Shown: piece by piece, positions 45,755-54,787 of the stretch
Position numbering within the stretch: the stretch's first letter is position 1
Layout: every line of letters starts with the position of its first letter
Assembly: GCA_947456625.1 (NCBI GenBank)
Contig: CANGQJ010000004.1
Coordinates: 124,001 to 188,000, forward strand
Direction of reading: 5' to 3'
From: Bacteroidota bacterium
GTDB taxonomy: Bacteria; Bacteroidota; Bacteroidia; Chitinophagales; Chitinophagaceae
Length of the DNA stretch: 64,000 bases
Notes under the pieces: generated by a model
The model's input: only the letters and a program-made list of their open reading frames with translations
Database searches by the model: none
Told to the model about the DNA's origin: nothing
Position numbers and translations under genes: made by a program

Positions 45755-47044
45755 TTATTGCACCTTGCAAAGCTCGTCCCACCTTGTGGTAAAGCGTTTG
45801 CTGCGCTTTTCGCTGCGCATTTTCCAGTTTTTTTTGGTACCAGTACTACCAAATTTGAGCACATCATTGCGGTAAGCGGCATTCATATTATCAATAACAT
45901 TCATTAGCTTTTTTTTCCTGGTATCGGAGGGTGCTACAAACAGATTGGTTTGCAAAGCGTTATCGGGTACAAAGTCACTTAGTATCACACCTGCTTTTTT
46001 ATAAATTTCTCCTTGCTCAAATATGGTTTTACCAATGGCCACAGCGGCTTTAATAATATCGGGGGTGAGGCTACTTGGATTGTCTAAAAGGGCAAAGCCA
46101 CTTACTTGACTACCTCTATGGTAATGTCCCTCCGCATTGTAGTTAACGGTTGGTTTGCGCAATAAAAAAACCTGTACACATTTTGCAGCCCCATGTTGCC
46201 TTCTTAATTTTTCACAGCAGCGTGTGGCATAAGTTGCAAGGGCTTCCTCCACTTCCTGCCAAGTACTTACATTGCGACCAAACATGCGCGTAGTAGCAAT
46301 CATTTTTTTCTCGGTACGCGGCGCTTGCATGCCATGCGTTTTTAATCCTTTTAATTCTCTAATTAATTTAATACCTGTAATGCCTCCTAAAAATTTTTTA
46401 CCCCAACTTAGGTCTTTCATACTTAATGCAAATGCATTGTTAATACCATACACTTTTAGTTTTTCACTATATTGATAACCAATGCCCCAAACATCTTCGA
46501 TAGGTGTTTTCTGCAATGCAGTTTGTATTTTTTGGGTAGTATCTAAAACCACAACGCAGTTGGTTTCGATTTTATTTTTTTTAGCTAAGCGGTTTGCAAT
46601 TTTACTTAATACTTTATTGGGTGCAGCACCAATAGATACCGAAATACCCGTCCAGGTTTCAATGGTATTTTTTAAGTGAATACAAAAATCATATACATCG
46701 TTGTTTGCAATATGATGCAGGTCTACAAAGGCTTCGTCCACGGAGTACACTTCCACATGACCCGGTGGTAGCAAGGATCGCATGGTTTCCATTACGCGCC
46801 AACTAAGGTCACCGTATAAATGATAATTAGAAGAAAAAGTATGTATCCCAAATTTTTTAATGCGCTCTGCTTCCTGAAAATAGGGGGCCGCCATATTAAT
46901 GCCTAATTTTTTTGCTTCGTCGGAACGAGAAACAATACATCCGTCGTTATTGCTTAAAACAACAATGGGTGCATTTTGTAAATTAGGTGCAAAAAGCCTT
47001 TCGCAGGAACAATAAAAACTATTACAATCAATAATCGCTTGCAC
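45755..47044 (-). CDS. umuC: Y-family DNA polymerase, UmuC type
   Basis: A 429-residue translesion polymerase subunit. Catalytic acidic residues are in IIDCNSFYCSCERLF and YSVDEAFVDL; the finger region IVVLSNNDGCIVSRSDEAKKLGI is typical of UmuC rather than DinB. HhH-like VWGIGYQYSEKLKVYGI and a C-terminal little-finger domain follow. It lies 25 bases downstream of the umuD-like gene, the usual umuDC order, and would normally be part of the DNA-damage response. No obvious LexA-type operator was recognised upstream of umuD. Confidence 0.95.
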   Translation of the reverse strand: MQAIIDCNSFYCSCERLFAPNLQNAPIVVLSNNDGCIVSRSDEAKKLGINMAAPYFQEAERIKKFGIHTFSSNYHLYGDLSWRVMETMRSLLPPGHVEVYSVDEAFVDLHHIANNDVYDFCIHLKNTIETWTGISVSIGAAPNKVLSKIANRLAKKNKIETNCVVVLDTTQKIQTALQKTPIEDVWGIGYQYSEKLKVYGINNAFALSMKDLSWGKKFLGGITGIKLIRELKGLKTHGMQAPRTEKKMIATTRMFGRNVSTWQEVEEALATYATRCCEKLRRQHGAAKCVQVFLLRKPTVNYNAEGHYHRGSQVSGFALLDNPSSLTPDIIKAAVAIGKTIFEQGEIYKKAGVILSDFVPDNALQTNLFVAPSDTRKKKLMNVIDNMNAAYRNDVLKFGSTGTKKNWKMRSEKRSKRFTTRWDELCKVQ

Positions 47045-47069
47045 AGTGTTAATTTAATAAGATCCAATT

Positions 47070-47561
47070 TTATAAACCATGAATTACATAGGTGACCACG
47101 CCCCAGGTTTTGTAATCTTGGAGGTGCTCAATATGTATGGCGCCATACTTTTTATTTTCGGGTAGCAGGGTAATGCTATGTGTTTGCATTTGTAAACGGC
47201 GCACTAAAAATTCACCATTTAAAATAGCTACTACTACTTTGCCTGTTCTGGGAGGTACGCTTCGGTCCACAATTAAAGTGTCCCCAATATGAATGCCGGC
47301 GCCGAGCATGGCGTCGCTATTAACCCTAAAGAAAAAAGTAGCGGGTTTGTTTTGAATAAGTTGCTCGTTTAAGTCAATGCCTCTTTCCATGAAGTCGTCC
47401 GAGGCAGCGCCAAAACCAGTGGCATTGGCTTGTACAATTTGATTGGACTGGTAGTTTTTATTAATTTGTTGGGTGGCGATTCCTTCGCTTGGATCCATAT
47501 CTATATATTCCATAAAACTAAATTTATTAGCAATATTAGCTAAAATATTTAGTATTTTCAT
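47070..47561 (-). CDS. umuD: UmuD-like S24 protein lacking both protease residues
   Basis: A 163-residue LexA/UmuD-fold protein just upstream of umuC. Alignment by eye to E. coli UmuD puts the cleavage-site Gly at TGFGAASDDFMERGIDLNEQLI (residue 49). The nucleophile motif GDSM reads NSDAM, so the catalytic Ser is Ala (residue 84), and the general-base Lys of FTVKKL reads FLVRRL, so it is Arg (residue 121). Codons GCC and CGC were checked in the DNA. Self-cleavage by the usual mechanism therefore looks impossible, although the fold motifs GDTLIVDRS and NGEFLV are well kept. The first 16 codons may be non-coding; the Met at residue 17 is an alternative start. Confidence 0.88.
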   Translation of the reverse strand: MKILNILANIANKFSFMEYIDMDPSEGIATQQINKNYQSNQIVQANATGFGAASDDFMERGIDLNEQLIQNKPATFFFRVNSDAMLGAGIHIGDTLIVDRSVPPRTGKVVVAILNGEFLVRRLQMQTHSITLLPENKKYGAIHIEHLQDYKTWGVVTYVIHGL

Positions 47562-47584
47562 GAATATTTTCTAGCGCTCTTTTA

Positions 47585-47665
47585 GTACCCTGGGGTCTTA
47601 ATTGTGCGTTATGGATAAGCCGTTTTTTATTGACCCAAATATTGCATAAAGCATAAATAGGGTAC
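47585..47665. repeat. Inverted repeat GTACCCT...AGGGTAC upstream of umuD
   Basis: Two 7-base arms 67 bases apart lie in the 238-base gap between the divergent umuD-like and kinase genes. They could be operator half-sites or chance. The rest of this gap shows no clear ORF or RNA gene. Confidence 0.3.
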
Positions 47666-47799
47666 CCGTTAAAAAACGTTTAAAGATTGCTTGCATAGTA
47701 ATAGTTTATATTAATGGATTTACCACTTTTTCTCATTTTTTAAACCATAACAATATATTAATTACTTTTAATCATATTTAAAGGTGCCTTTATACGCTT

Positions 47800-49239
47800 A
47801 TGGAAACAATTATAAAACATATAAAAAATTTATATAAGACAGTTCACTCCATGGATTGGGATGAAATCACTAAAATTCCGCAAAGTGGAGGTGATCGTAT
47901 TTATTTTAGAATTGTTCAGGGACAACAGTCTTGGATTGCTACTTATAATACTAATTTAAAGGAAAGTGACACTTTTATTTATTTTGCAAATCATTTTTAT
48001 CAAAAAGGATTACCTGTTCCAAATGTCTTAGCAGTTAGCGCGGATAAGCAATATTATATTCAATCCGATTTGGGTACTATTTCTCTTTTGGATGTTTTGG
48101 AAAAAGAGGGAAAAACAGAACATGTTTTTTTATTATTTCAAAAAAGTTTAAAAGCATTAGCGCAATTACAAATAAAGGGAACGGTAGGACTGGACTATAG
48201 TTATTGCCTTACCTCAAAGGAGTTTGGTAAGCAGTCTATTTTAACTGATCTCTTGTATTATAAATATTATTTTTTAGATGCTTTGCAATATCCATATGAT
48301 AAGCAAGCATTACTTAATGAGTTTGAATTATTAAGTGATCAATTAGCTAGTAAGGAGTTTAATTATTTTTTATTCAGAGATTTTCAAAGCAGAAATATTA
48401 TTGTTAATAATGACGAGGTTTATTTTATAGATTTCCAAGGGGGCATGCAAGGTGGGCTTTCATACGATGTAGCCTCTTTACTTTGGCAGGCTAAAGCGGC
48501 ACTTTCTAATGAATGGAAAGAAAAATTATTGGACTACTATATAAGTGAGGTTCAGCATTTGTTGCCAGGAAAAATGAATGCAGAAAATTTTAAAAAACAA
48601 TACAATGGTTTTGTACTTTTAAGATTATTGCAAGTGCTTGGTGCCTATGGCTTTAGAGGTTTGTTTGAACGTAAAGCACACTTTTTAACCAGCATTCCAT
48701 TGGGTTTAAATAATTTAAAAAGTTTTTTAGCAATTTCTCCGCTAAGCGCCGATACACCAGTATTTGCAAGCATTTTAAACTGGATGGTTTCCGAAGAAGT
48801 AGTTGCAAGGTTTACGCCACCGGTTGCAGGTGAGCAAACGCCTTTAGTGGTTACCATTAATAGCTTTAGTTATAAAAAAGGATTGCCAAAAGATGAAACT
48901 GAAAATGGAGGAGGGTTTATTTTTGACATGCGTGGTATTTTAAATCCAGGAAGATTTGAGGAGTATAAAACATTGGCTGGCATTCATAAACCTGTTCAAG
49001 ATTTTTTAGAGCAACGTACTAAAATGAATACTTTTTTAAATAGTGTTTGGGATTTAATTGATATCACTGTTGAAAATTATTTGGAAAGAGGTTTTGAGTC
49101 CCTACAAATTAATTTTGGTTGTACTGGAGGTCAGCACCGCAGTGTTTACGCAGCCGAGCAAACTGCAAGGCACTTAAGAAATAAGTATAAAGTAAAAGTG
49201 ATAATAGAACATACCAATAAAGACAATTGGCTTAAATAA
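47800..49239 (+). CDS. AmgK-like amino-sugar kinase fused to a RapZ C-terminal domain
   Basis: A 479-residue fusion. Residues about 20-300 are an aminoglycoside-phosphotransferase-type kinase with PQSGGDRIYFRI (nucleotide loop), FLFRDFQSRNIIV (catalytic Asp and metal Asn) and YFIDFQGGMQGGLSYDVASLL, closely resembling AmgK, the anomeric MurNAc/GlcNAc kinase. Residues about 345-479 match the C-terminal domain of RapZ: SFSYKKGLPKDE, GGFIFDMRGILNPGR and INFGCTGGQHRSVYAAEQTARHL; the RapZ P-loop domain is absent. In E. coli that domain binds GlcN6P and small RNA. The murU-like gene follows by 8 bases. Substrate is inferred from the pairing. Confidence 0.85.
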   Translation: METIIKHIKNLYKTVHSMDWDEITKIPQSGGDRIYFRIVQGQQSWIATYNTNLKESDTFIYFANHFYQKGLPVPNVLAVSADKQYYIQSDLGTISLLDVLEKEGKTEHVFLLFQKSLKALAQLQIKGTVGLDYSYCLTSKEFGKQSILTDLLYYKYYFLDALQYPYDKQALLNEFELLSDQLASKEFNYFLFRDFQSRNIIVNNDEVYFIDFQGGMQGGLSYDVASLLWQAKAALSNEWKEKLLDYYISEVQHLLPGKMNAENFKKQYNGFVLLRLLQVLGAYGFRGLFERKAHFLTSIPLGLNNLKSFLAISPLSADTPVFASILNWMVSEEVVARFTPPVAGEQTPLVVTINSFSYKKGLPKDETENGGGFIFDMRGILNPGRFEEYKTLAGIHKPVQDFLEQRTKMNTFLNSVWDLIDITVENYLERGFESLQINFGCTGGQHRSVYAAEQTARHLRNKYKVKVIIEHTNKDNWLK

Positions 49240-49247
49240 ATTAGTTT

Positions 49248-49991
49248 ATGCGCGCAATGATACTCGCAGCAGGTTTGGGCACTAGGTTAAAACCTTTTAC
49301 CGATAAGCATCCTAAAGCACTAGCCATGGTGAATGGCAAATCTCTATTGCAGCGAAATGTAGCCTATTTATTATCCTTTGGTATTACAGAAATTATAGTA
49401 AACGTACATCACTTTGCCGATCAAATTATTAATACCATTCAAGAAAATAAAGGTTGGGGTGCTAGCATTACCATTTCTGATGAAACCGATGAGGTATTAG
49501 AAACAGGTGGTGGATTATTACGGGCTGCAAATTATTTTGCAGGCCAAGAAAAATGGTTGGTGATGAACGCCGATATTTTAACCAATTTGGATTTACATAA
49601 AATGATTGCCGCCGACGAGGCCTATGCGCTAAAAGCCGAAGGGGATTTAGTCGCTACATTGGCTGTGACCAATAGAAGCTCTAGTAGAAATTTAATTTTT
49701 AATGCATCGGGTACATTGTGTGGTTGGAAAAATAATACAACAGGCGAAGAAAAATGGGCCCTGCCTTTAAAAGACAGTAGTACAGCTGTTCCCAAGGCAT
49801 TTAGTGGTATTCAAATTGTGCATCAAAGTTTTTTTGATGATTTAAAATTACAAGGAAAGTTTTCTTTAATAGATGCTTATTTACAATTAGCACAACATTA
49901 TGCCATACACTATTTTGATCACAGTGATGGTATTTTATTAGATGTTGGAAAGCCAGAAAGCTTGGAAAAAGCAGCTACGATTTTTAAATAG
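49248..49991 (+). CDS. MurU-like sugar-1-phosphate nucleotidyltransferase
   Basis: A 247-residue nucleotidyltransferase with the signature AMILAAGLGTRLKPFTDKHPKALAMVNGKSLLQR, then IVNVHHFADQI, a metal Asp in VMNADILTNLD and GIQIVHQSFFDDL. This is the GlmU-N/MurU-like group; MurU turns MurNAc-1-phosphate into UDP-MurNAc. Because it lies 8 bases after an AmgK-like kinase, the two form the AmgK-MurU pair of cell-wall recycling. A mannose-1-phosphate or heptose nucleotidyltransferase is the alternative on sequence alone. Confidence 0.82.
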   Translation: MRAMILAAGLGTRLKPFTDKHPKALAMVNGKSLLQRNVAYLLSFGITEIIVNVHHFADQIINTIQENKGWGASITISDETDEVLETGGGLLRAANYFAGQEKWLVMNADILTNLDLHKMIAADEAYALKAEGDLVATLAVTNRSSSRNLIFNASGTLCGWKNNTTGEEKWALPLKDSSTAVPKAFSGIQIVHQSFFDDLKLQGKFSLIDAYLQLAQHYAIHYFDHSDGILLDVGKPESLEKAATIFK

Positions 49992-50032
49992 CTATTGTTT
50001 TATTTTGTATTAGCTTATTTGCTTAATTAAGC

Positions 50033-51187
50033 TTATACCTTAATGTATATTTTTTTCTTATCTAAAATGTAGGAGAGTAAAAACATGAAAGTTATAAAGC
50101 ATAATGCATATGCCAGGGATCCTATTCTTAAATCGGAATTTATGTTTTTACAAACATGTTCGTAAAACCAAGGAAAGGCAGAAGTATAAACAGGTGTTCC
50201 ATTTTCATCGGTATGATCCACCCATCTGAGTAGTGCTAAAACTCTTGGAAGAAACCCGCTTAGTACAAAAATGAATAATGGATTTTTGCCAAACACATCA
50301 AAAAAGTGACTCCATTTTCCTTTTGCTTCTTTGAATTCTAATAAATATATAAACATCCCAAGTGTAATCATAGCAAGGCCTGTAGTGTATAGTACATAAC
50401 TACTGGTCCATATTTTTTTATTAATAGGAAAACTAAAATCCCAAATCCAACCAGCTAATACCAACACTACACCGGTTAATAAAACCTGAGCGAGCATTTC
50501 AAAATTTTTCCCTTTTACTTGTATGTACTCACCTACTAAATAACCTAAAATAACTTGCACAATGGCCGGGAATGTACTTACCAATCCTTCTGGATCAAAG
50601 GGTACGCCCTCTCCTTTATAAATATGTGTAACACCTAATATGGCTTGATCAATAGTATTTCCAAAATAACCTGACAAGCTATAAGGATGCCCTGGAGCCC
50701 CTAATAAAATATGAAGCACCCAGTACAAAACTAAAATGAGCATGCCAATAAAAAGGGCCCATCTTGATTTTCCATAATACACTATTACCGATGCGAAAAA
50801 ATAACAAAGAGCTATGCGTTGAAGTACACCCAGAATGCGCACATTTTCCCATACTTTAAAAATTAAATGACCTTCGGACCATTTTACAAATGGGCTCCAA
50901 TTTAAAAATAGGCCAATTGCAAAAATTAATAGCGTGCGTTTTAAAACTTTTTTCCAAAATGCTGCCGCGGTTCCCAATGCTAATTTTGGCATCACAAAAC
51001 TCATAGCATTTCCAACTGCAAACAAAAAAAACGGAAAAACCAGATCAGTAGGGGTGCAGCCATGCCAACTGGCATGTTCCAATGGGCTAAAAATATGCCC
51101 CCAAGTGCCAGGATTATTTACTAGAATCATAAGGGCTACTGTTGCGCCTCTGAAAACGTCTAAGGAATAATATCTTTGCTGGCTCAT
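50033..51187 (-). CDS. NagX-like (COG4299/DUF5009) polytopic membrane protein
   Basis: A 384-residue protein with about ten membrane helices. The N-terminal pattern SLDVFRGATVALMILVNNPGTWGHIFSPLEHASWHGCTPTDLVFPFFLFAVGNAMSF is the hallmark of the family related to heparan-alpha-glucosaminide N-acetyltransferase. Bacterial members (NagX) occur in GlcNAc utilisation clusters and are thought to be sugar permeases or acetyltransferases. The conserved His in HASWHGC is present. It is convergent with the AmgK/MurU-like pair, so an amino-sugar role is likely; transport of MurNAc or GlcNAc is inference. Confidence 0.85.
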   Translation of the reverse strand: MSQQRYYSLDVFRGATVALMILVNNPGTWGHIFSPLEHASWHGCTPTDLVFPFFLFAVGNAMSFVMPKLALGTAAAFWKKVLKRTLLIFAIGLFLNWSPFVKWSEGHLIFKVWENVRILGVLQRIALCYFFASVIVYYGKSRWALFIGMLILVLYWVLHILLGAPGHPYSLSGYFGNTIDQAILGVTHIYKGEGVPFDPEGLVSTFPAIVQVILGYLVGEYIQVKGKNFEMLAQVLLTGVVLVLAGWIWDFSFPINKKIWTSSYVLYTTGLAMITLGMFIYLLEFKEAKGKWSHFFDVFGKNPLFIFVLSGFLPRVLALLRWVDHTDENGTPVYTSAFPWFYEHVCKNINSDLRIGSLAYALCFITFMFLLSYILDKKKIYIKV

Positions 51188-51231
51188 AGCTGTTTTATTA
51201 TAAATTTATCTATTATATAGGGCCAAAATAA

Positions 51232-51239
51232 TATCTTTG
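51232..51239 (+). promoter_or_regulatory. -7 box TATCTTTG of rfbB
   Basis: An exact TAnnTTTG, 16 bases before the rfbB ATG, in the short gap divergent from the NagX-like gene. No clear -33 element is present. Confidence 0.5.
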
Positions 51240-51255
51240 TAAGATACAAATTCAG

Positions 51256-52350
51256 ATGCAAAAAAATATATTAATTACCGGAGGAGCAGGATTTATTGGG
51301 TCGCATGTGGTGCGTTTAATGGTGACCAAATATCCTGATTATCAAATCTTTAATTTAGATGCCCTAACCTATGCGGGCAACTTGGAAAATTTAAAGGATA
51401 TTGAAAAATTACCTAACTATCATTTTGTAAAAGCCAATATTTTAGAGGCCGATGCATTAAAGGATATTTTTCAAAAACATAGCATCACGGACGTAATACA
51501 TTTGGCTGCGGAATCACATGTGGACCGCTCCATTGTTTCTCCATTGGACTTTGTGTATACCAATGTAATTGGTACCGTGAACTTATTAAATACCGCTAAG
51601 GATTTTTGGAAAGGGGATTTAAGTTATGAAAATGCACATGACGGCACCTGGGATAAAAAAAGAGATCATTTATTTTACCATATTTCTACGGACGAAGTAT
51701 ATGGAAGTTTAGGCAAGGAAGGGTTGTTTAAAGAAACTACACCTTACGATCCAAACTCACCTTACTCGGCAAGTAAAGCAGCGAGTGATCATTTTGTAAG
51801 GGCTTATGGTGAAACATACCATTTGCCAATTGTGGTTTCCAACTGCTCTAATAATTATGGTCCTAATCATTTTCCAGAAAAATTAATTCCTTTATTTATT
51901 CATAATATTATTAATAAAAAAGCATTGCCTGTATATGGGGATGGTTTGTACACCCGTGATTGGTTGTACGTGATTGACCATGCGCGTGCTATTGATTTAA
52001 TATTCCATGAAGGTAAAAAAGGAGACACGTATAATATTGGTGGCTTTAATGAGTGGACCAATATTGATTTAGTAAAATTGTTATGCACTCAAATGGACGA
52101 AAAATTAGGCCGTGCAAAAGGCGAGAGCGAAGGTTTAATTACTTATGTGAAAGACCGTCCAGGACATGATCGCCGTTATGCCATTGACGCCACTAAATTA
52201 AATAAGGAATTAGGATGGACACCATCGGTTACTTTTGAGCAAGGATTGGCTGCTACCATTGACTGGTATTTACAAAACACGGCATGGCTTGAGAATGTAA
52301 CTAGTGGAGCGTATCAGGCTTATTACAATGATATGTATACAAATAGATAA
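51256..52350 (+). CDS. rfbB: dTDP-glucose 4,6-dehydratase
   Basis: A 364-residue extended short-chain dehydrogenase that makes dTDP-4-keto-6-deoxyglucose. Motifs: ITGGAGFIGSHVV (NAD), HLAAESHVDRSI, the catalytic STDEVYGSLG (Asp/Glu) and SPYSASKAASDHFVRAYGETYHLP (Tyr/Lys), then SNNYGPNHFPEKLIPL and RDWLYVIDHARAI. First gene of rfbB-rfbC-rfbA, with short gaps of 34 and 27 bases. The product feeds rhamnose or another 6-deoxyhexose for surface polysaccharide. Confidence 0.96.
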   Translation: MQKNILITGGAGFIGSHVVRLMVTKYPDYQIFNLDALTYAGNLENLKDIEKLPNYHFVKANILEADALKDIFQKHSITDVIHLAAESHVDRSIVSPLDFVYTNVIGTVNLLNTAKDFWKGDLSYENAHDGTWDKKRDHLFYHISTDEVYGSLGKEGLFKETTPYDPNSPYSASKAASDHFVRAYGETYHLPIVVSNCSNNYGPNHFPEKLIPLFIHNIINKKALPVYGDGLYTRDWLYVIDHARAIDLIFHEGKKGDTYNIGGFNEWTNIDLVKLLCTQMDEKLGRAKGESEGLITYVKDRPGHDRRYAIDATKLNKELGWTPSVTFEQGLAATIDWYLQNTAWLENVTSGAYQAYYNDMYTNR

Positions 52351-52384
52351 TTGAATAATAAACACAAATAATTAGACGAGGCAA

Positions 52385-52936
52385 ATGAGAATTGAGCAGA
52401 CCCCATTAAAAGATTGTTTTATCATTCACGAAAAAGTGCATGGCGATGCAAGAGGTTATTTTATTGAGACCTTTAATCAACGTGATTTTAATGCAGCTTC
52501 GGGTCTAAATATTTTATTTGTACAAGACAATCAATCAAGATCTACAAAAGGAGTATTAAGAGGTTTGCATATGCAAAAAGGATCCTCTGCTCAGGCAAAG
52601 CTGGTAAGGGTTTTAGAGGGTGCAGTATTAGATATCGCAGTGGATTTAAGAAAAGATTCTCCAAGTTTTGGAAAGCATTATAGCATTGAATTAACGGCGG
52701 ATAATCACAAACAGTTTTATGTTCCTGCTGGATTTGCGCATGGCTTTGTGGTATTAAGTGAAACAGCTACTTTTTTTTATAAAGTAGATAAATTTTATGA
52801 GCCAGGCAATGAAGTGGGCATTATGTACAACGATAAGGATTTAAATATTGACTGGCGTTTACCAGACAACGAATTAATATTTTCTGAAAAAGATAAAACT
52901 TTAGGAAGCTTCGCACAATATGCGGCAAGCTTATAG
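52385..52936 (+). CDS. rfbC: dTDP-4-dehydrorhamnose 3,5-epimerase
   Basis: A 183-residue cupin epimerase, full length. Family motifs are HGDARGYFIETFNQRDF, FVQDNQSRSTKGVLRGLHMQKG (catalytic His), GAVLDIAVDLRKDSPSFGKHYSIEL and VPAGFAHGFVVLSETATFFYKVDKFYEPGNE. It acts on the product of RfbB. It is the middle gene of the rfb operon. Confidence 0.96.
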   Translation: MRIEQTPLKDCFIIHEKVHGDARGYFIETFNQRDFNAASGLNILFVQDNQSRSTKGVLRGLHMQKGSSAQAKLVRVLEGAVLDIAVDLRKDSPSFGKHYSIELTADNHKQFYVPAGFAHGFVVLSETATFFYKVDKFYEPGNEVGIMYNDKDLNIDWRLPDNELIFSEKDKTLGSFAQYAASL

Positions 52937-52963
52937 GTTGTAACACAAATAAAAAATTTTCTT

Positions 52964-53824
52964 ATGAAGGGTATCATATTAGCAGGCGGTTCGGGTACAA
53001 GATTGTATCCAATTACAAAGGGAATAAGTAAGCAGTTAATGCCAATTTATGATAAGCCCATGATTTATTATCCTTTGTCTGTATTAATGCTTGCGGGCAT
53101 TAAGGAGGTTTTAATTATAACAACGCCCGAGGATAGCGATCAGTTTAAACGTTTACTTGGCAACGGCGCTGAAATTGGCTGTAGCTTTAGTTATGCGGTG
53201 CAGGCCGTACCTAATGGACTAGCACAAGCTTTTGTAATTGGTGCAGATTTTATTGGAAAAGATAAAGTGGCTTTGGTATTAGGAGATAATATTTTTTATG
53301 GTGCTGGCTTTAGTAAGTTAGTACAATCCTTTAACGATGTAAATGGGGCAGCGGTTTTTGCCTATGAAGTAAACGATCCAGAGCGTTATGGTGTGGTGGA
53401 GTTTGATGGCAATAACAATGCACTTTCTTTGGAGGAAAAACCAACAGCGCCAAAGTCCAATTATGCAGTGCCTGGTTTATATTTTTACGATAATAATGTG
53501 GTTGAGATTGCTAAAAATATTCCTGCTTCCCCAAGAGGTGAGTATGAAATCACCGATGTAAACAAAGTATATTTAGAGCGCAAGCAATTACAAGTAGGTA
53601 TTATGAACCGAGGAACAGCTTGGCTTGATACCGGTACTTTTGAATCTCTTGCCGATGCTTGTGAATTTGTTAGAGTGATTGAAAAACGTCAAAGCCAAAA
53701 AATAGGATGTATAGAGGAAGTTGCCTACCGTATGGGCTTTATTGATAAGGCGCAATTACTTGTACTTGCCGATAAATATGCTAAGAGTGGGTATGGGGAA
53801 TACCTAAGAGGTTTAAAAAAATAA
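52964..53824 (+). CDS. rfbA: Glucose-1-phosphate thymidylyltransferase
   Basis: A 286-residue nucleotidyltransferase that makes dTDP-glucose. Signatures are [69 protein letters not shown] and [17 protein letters not shown]. It is the last gene of rfbBCA. The reductase gene rfbD, needed for dTDP-rhamnose, is not in the cluster; the carH-like regulator starts 41 bases later on the same strand. Confidence 0.97.
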   Translation: MKGIILAGGSGTRLYPITKGISKQLMPIYDKPMIYYPLSVLMLAGIKEVLIITTPEDSDQFKRLLGNGAEIGCSFSYAVQAVPNGLAQAFVIGADFIGKDKVALVLGDNIFYGAGFSKLVQSFNDVNGAAVFAYEVNDPERYGVVEFDGNNNALSLEEKPTAPKSNYAVPGLYFYDNNVVEIAKNIPASPRGEYEITDVNKVYLERKQLQVGIMNRGTAWLDTGTFESLADACEFVRVIEKRQSQKIGCIEEVAYRMGFIDKAQLLVLADKYAKSGYGEYLRGLKK

Positions 53825-53865
53825 CTATTTTCTAAACTTTTCTGCTTCTTTGTTGTTTTAGGTTT

Positions 53866-54744
53866 ATGTCATCATACACAATTAAGGATTTAGAGCAAAT
53901 TTCTGGTATCAAGGCCCATACAATACGTATTTGGGAGCAACGTTATCATTTCTTGCAGCCTCAACGTACCGAGACTAATATTAGAACTTATTCTGCTGAT
54001 GAACTAAAAGTCATACTTAACGTTTCTTTGTTAAACAAATATGGCTTCAAGATTTCCCACATTGATAAAATGACTCCCACTGATATTGAGGAAAAGATCA
54101 TGGGATTGAATCAACTGGACGCTGAAAAAGAGCGTGTAGTGAATTCACTTATCAAGGATATGGTTTCTTTAAATATGATTTCTTTTGAAAGACAATTGGA
54201 TACCTATATTGCACAAAAAGGGATTGAAAAAACCATCACCGAAATTATTTTTTCATTCTTAGAAAGAGTAGGTGTTTTATGGATTACGAATCATATTAAT
54301 CCAGCACAGGAGCACCTTGCATCCAATATTATAAGACAAAAAGTAATTTTAGGTATTGAAAAATTACCTAAGTTTTATCAGGGTTCCAAGCTCATTGTGT
54401 TGTTTATGCCAGAGGGAGAGTATCATGAAATTGGATTGTTATTTGTACATTTTCTTCTTAAGCAAAGAGGCTACAATGTAGATTATTTGGGTACTAATGT
54501 TCCTTTAATAGATTTAAAATATCTAACAGAGTGTAAAAAAGTAGACTACTTGTACGCGCATATTACTGCTCCAACAAAAGGGTTTAAACTTAATAAATTC
54601 ATGGAGCAATTGGGTGAGATTAATACTACCATTCCAATAGTATTAACTGGTCAAATGATGCAAGAATTCAAGGGTACAGTACCTAGTCATATTCAGATTA
54701 TGCAATCTCTTGGGCAAACCATGGATTTCTTAACAAGTCTCTAA
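53866..54744 (+). CDS. MerR-type regulator with B12-binding domain, CarH/LitR-like
   Basis: A 292-residue regulator. Residues 1-70 form a MerR helix-turn-helix (SYTIKDLEQISGIKAHTIRIWEQRYHFLQPQR). Residues about 90-165 form the four-helix cap with the Wx9EH signature (W139, E149, H150) that in CarH contacts adenosylcobalamin. Residues about 175-290 form a cobalamin-binding Rossmann domain with ExHxxG (GEYHEIG, H187 as cobalt ligand). The later GG loop reads TGQ, so that half of the motif is less typical. CarH proteins repress carotenoid genes in the dark and release DNA in light. The ECF sigma and crt genes follow directly, so this role is very likely here. Confidence 0.88.
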   Translation: MSSYTIKDLEQISGIKAHTIRIWEQRYHFLQPQRTETNIRTYSADELKVILNVSLLNKYGFKISHIDKMTPTDIEEKIMGLNQLDAEKERVVNSLIKDMVSLNMISFERQLDTYIAQKGIEKTITEIIFSFLERVGVLWITNHINPAQEHLASNIIRQKVILGIEKLPKFYQGSKLIVLFMPEGEYHEIGLLFVHFLLKQRGYNVDYLGTNVPLIDLKYLTECKKVDYLYAHITAPTKGFKLNKFMEQLGEINTTIPIVLTGQMMQEFKGTVPSHIQIMQSLGQTMDFLTSL

Positions 54745-54787
54745 TTTCTTTTAACTTACAGATTTTCAACTAGTTGTTGCGTCAACT

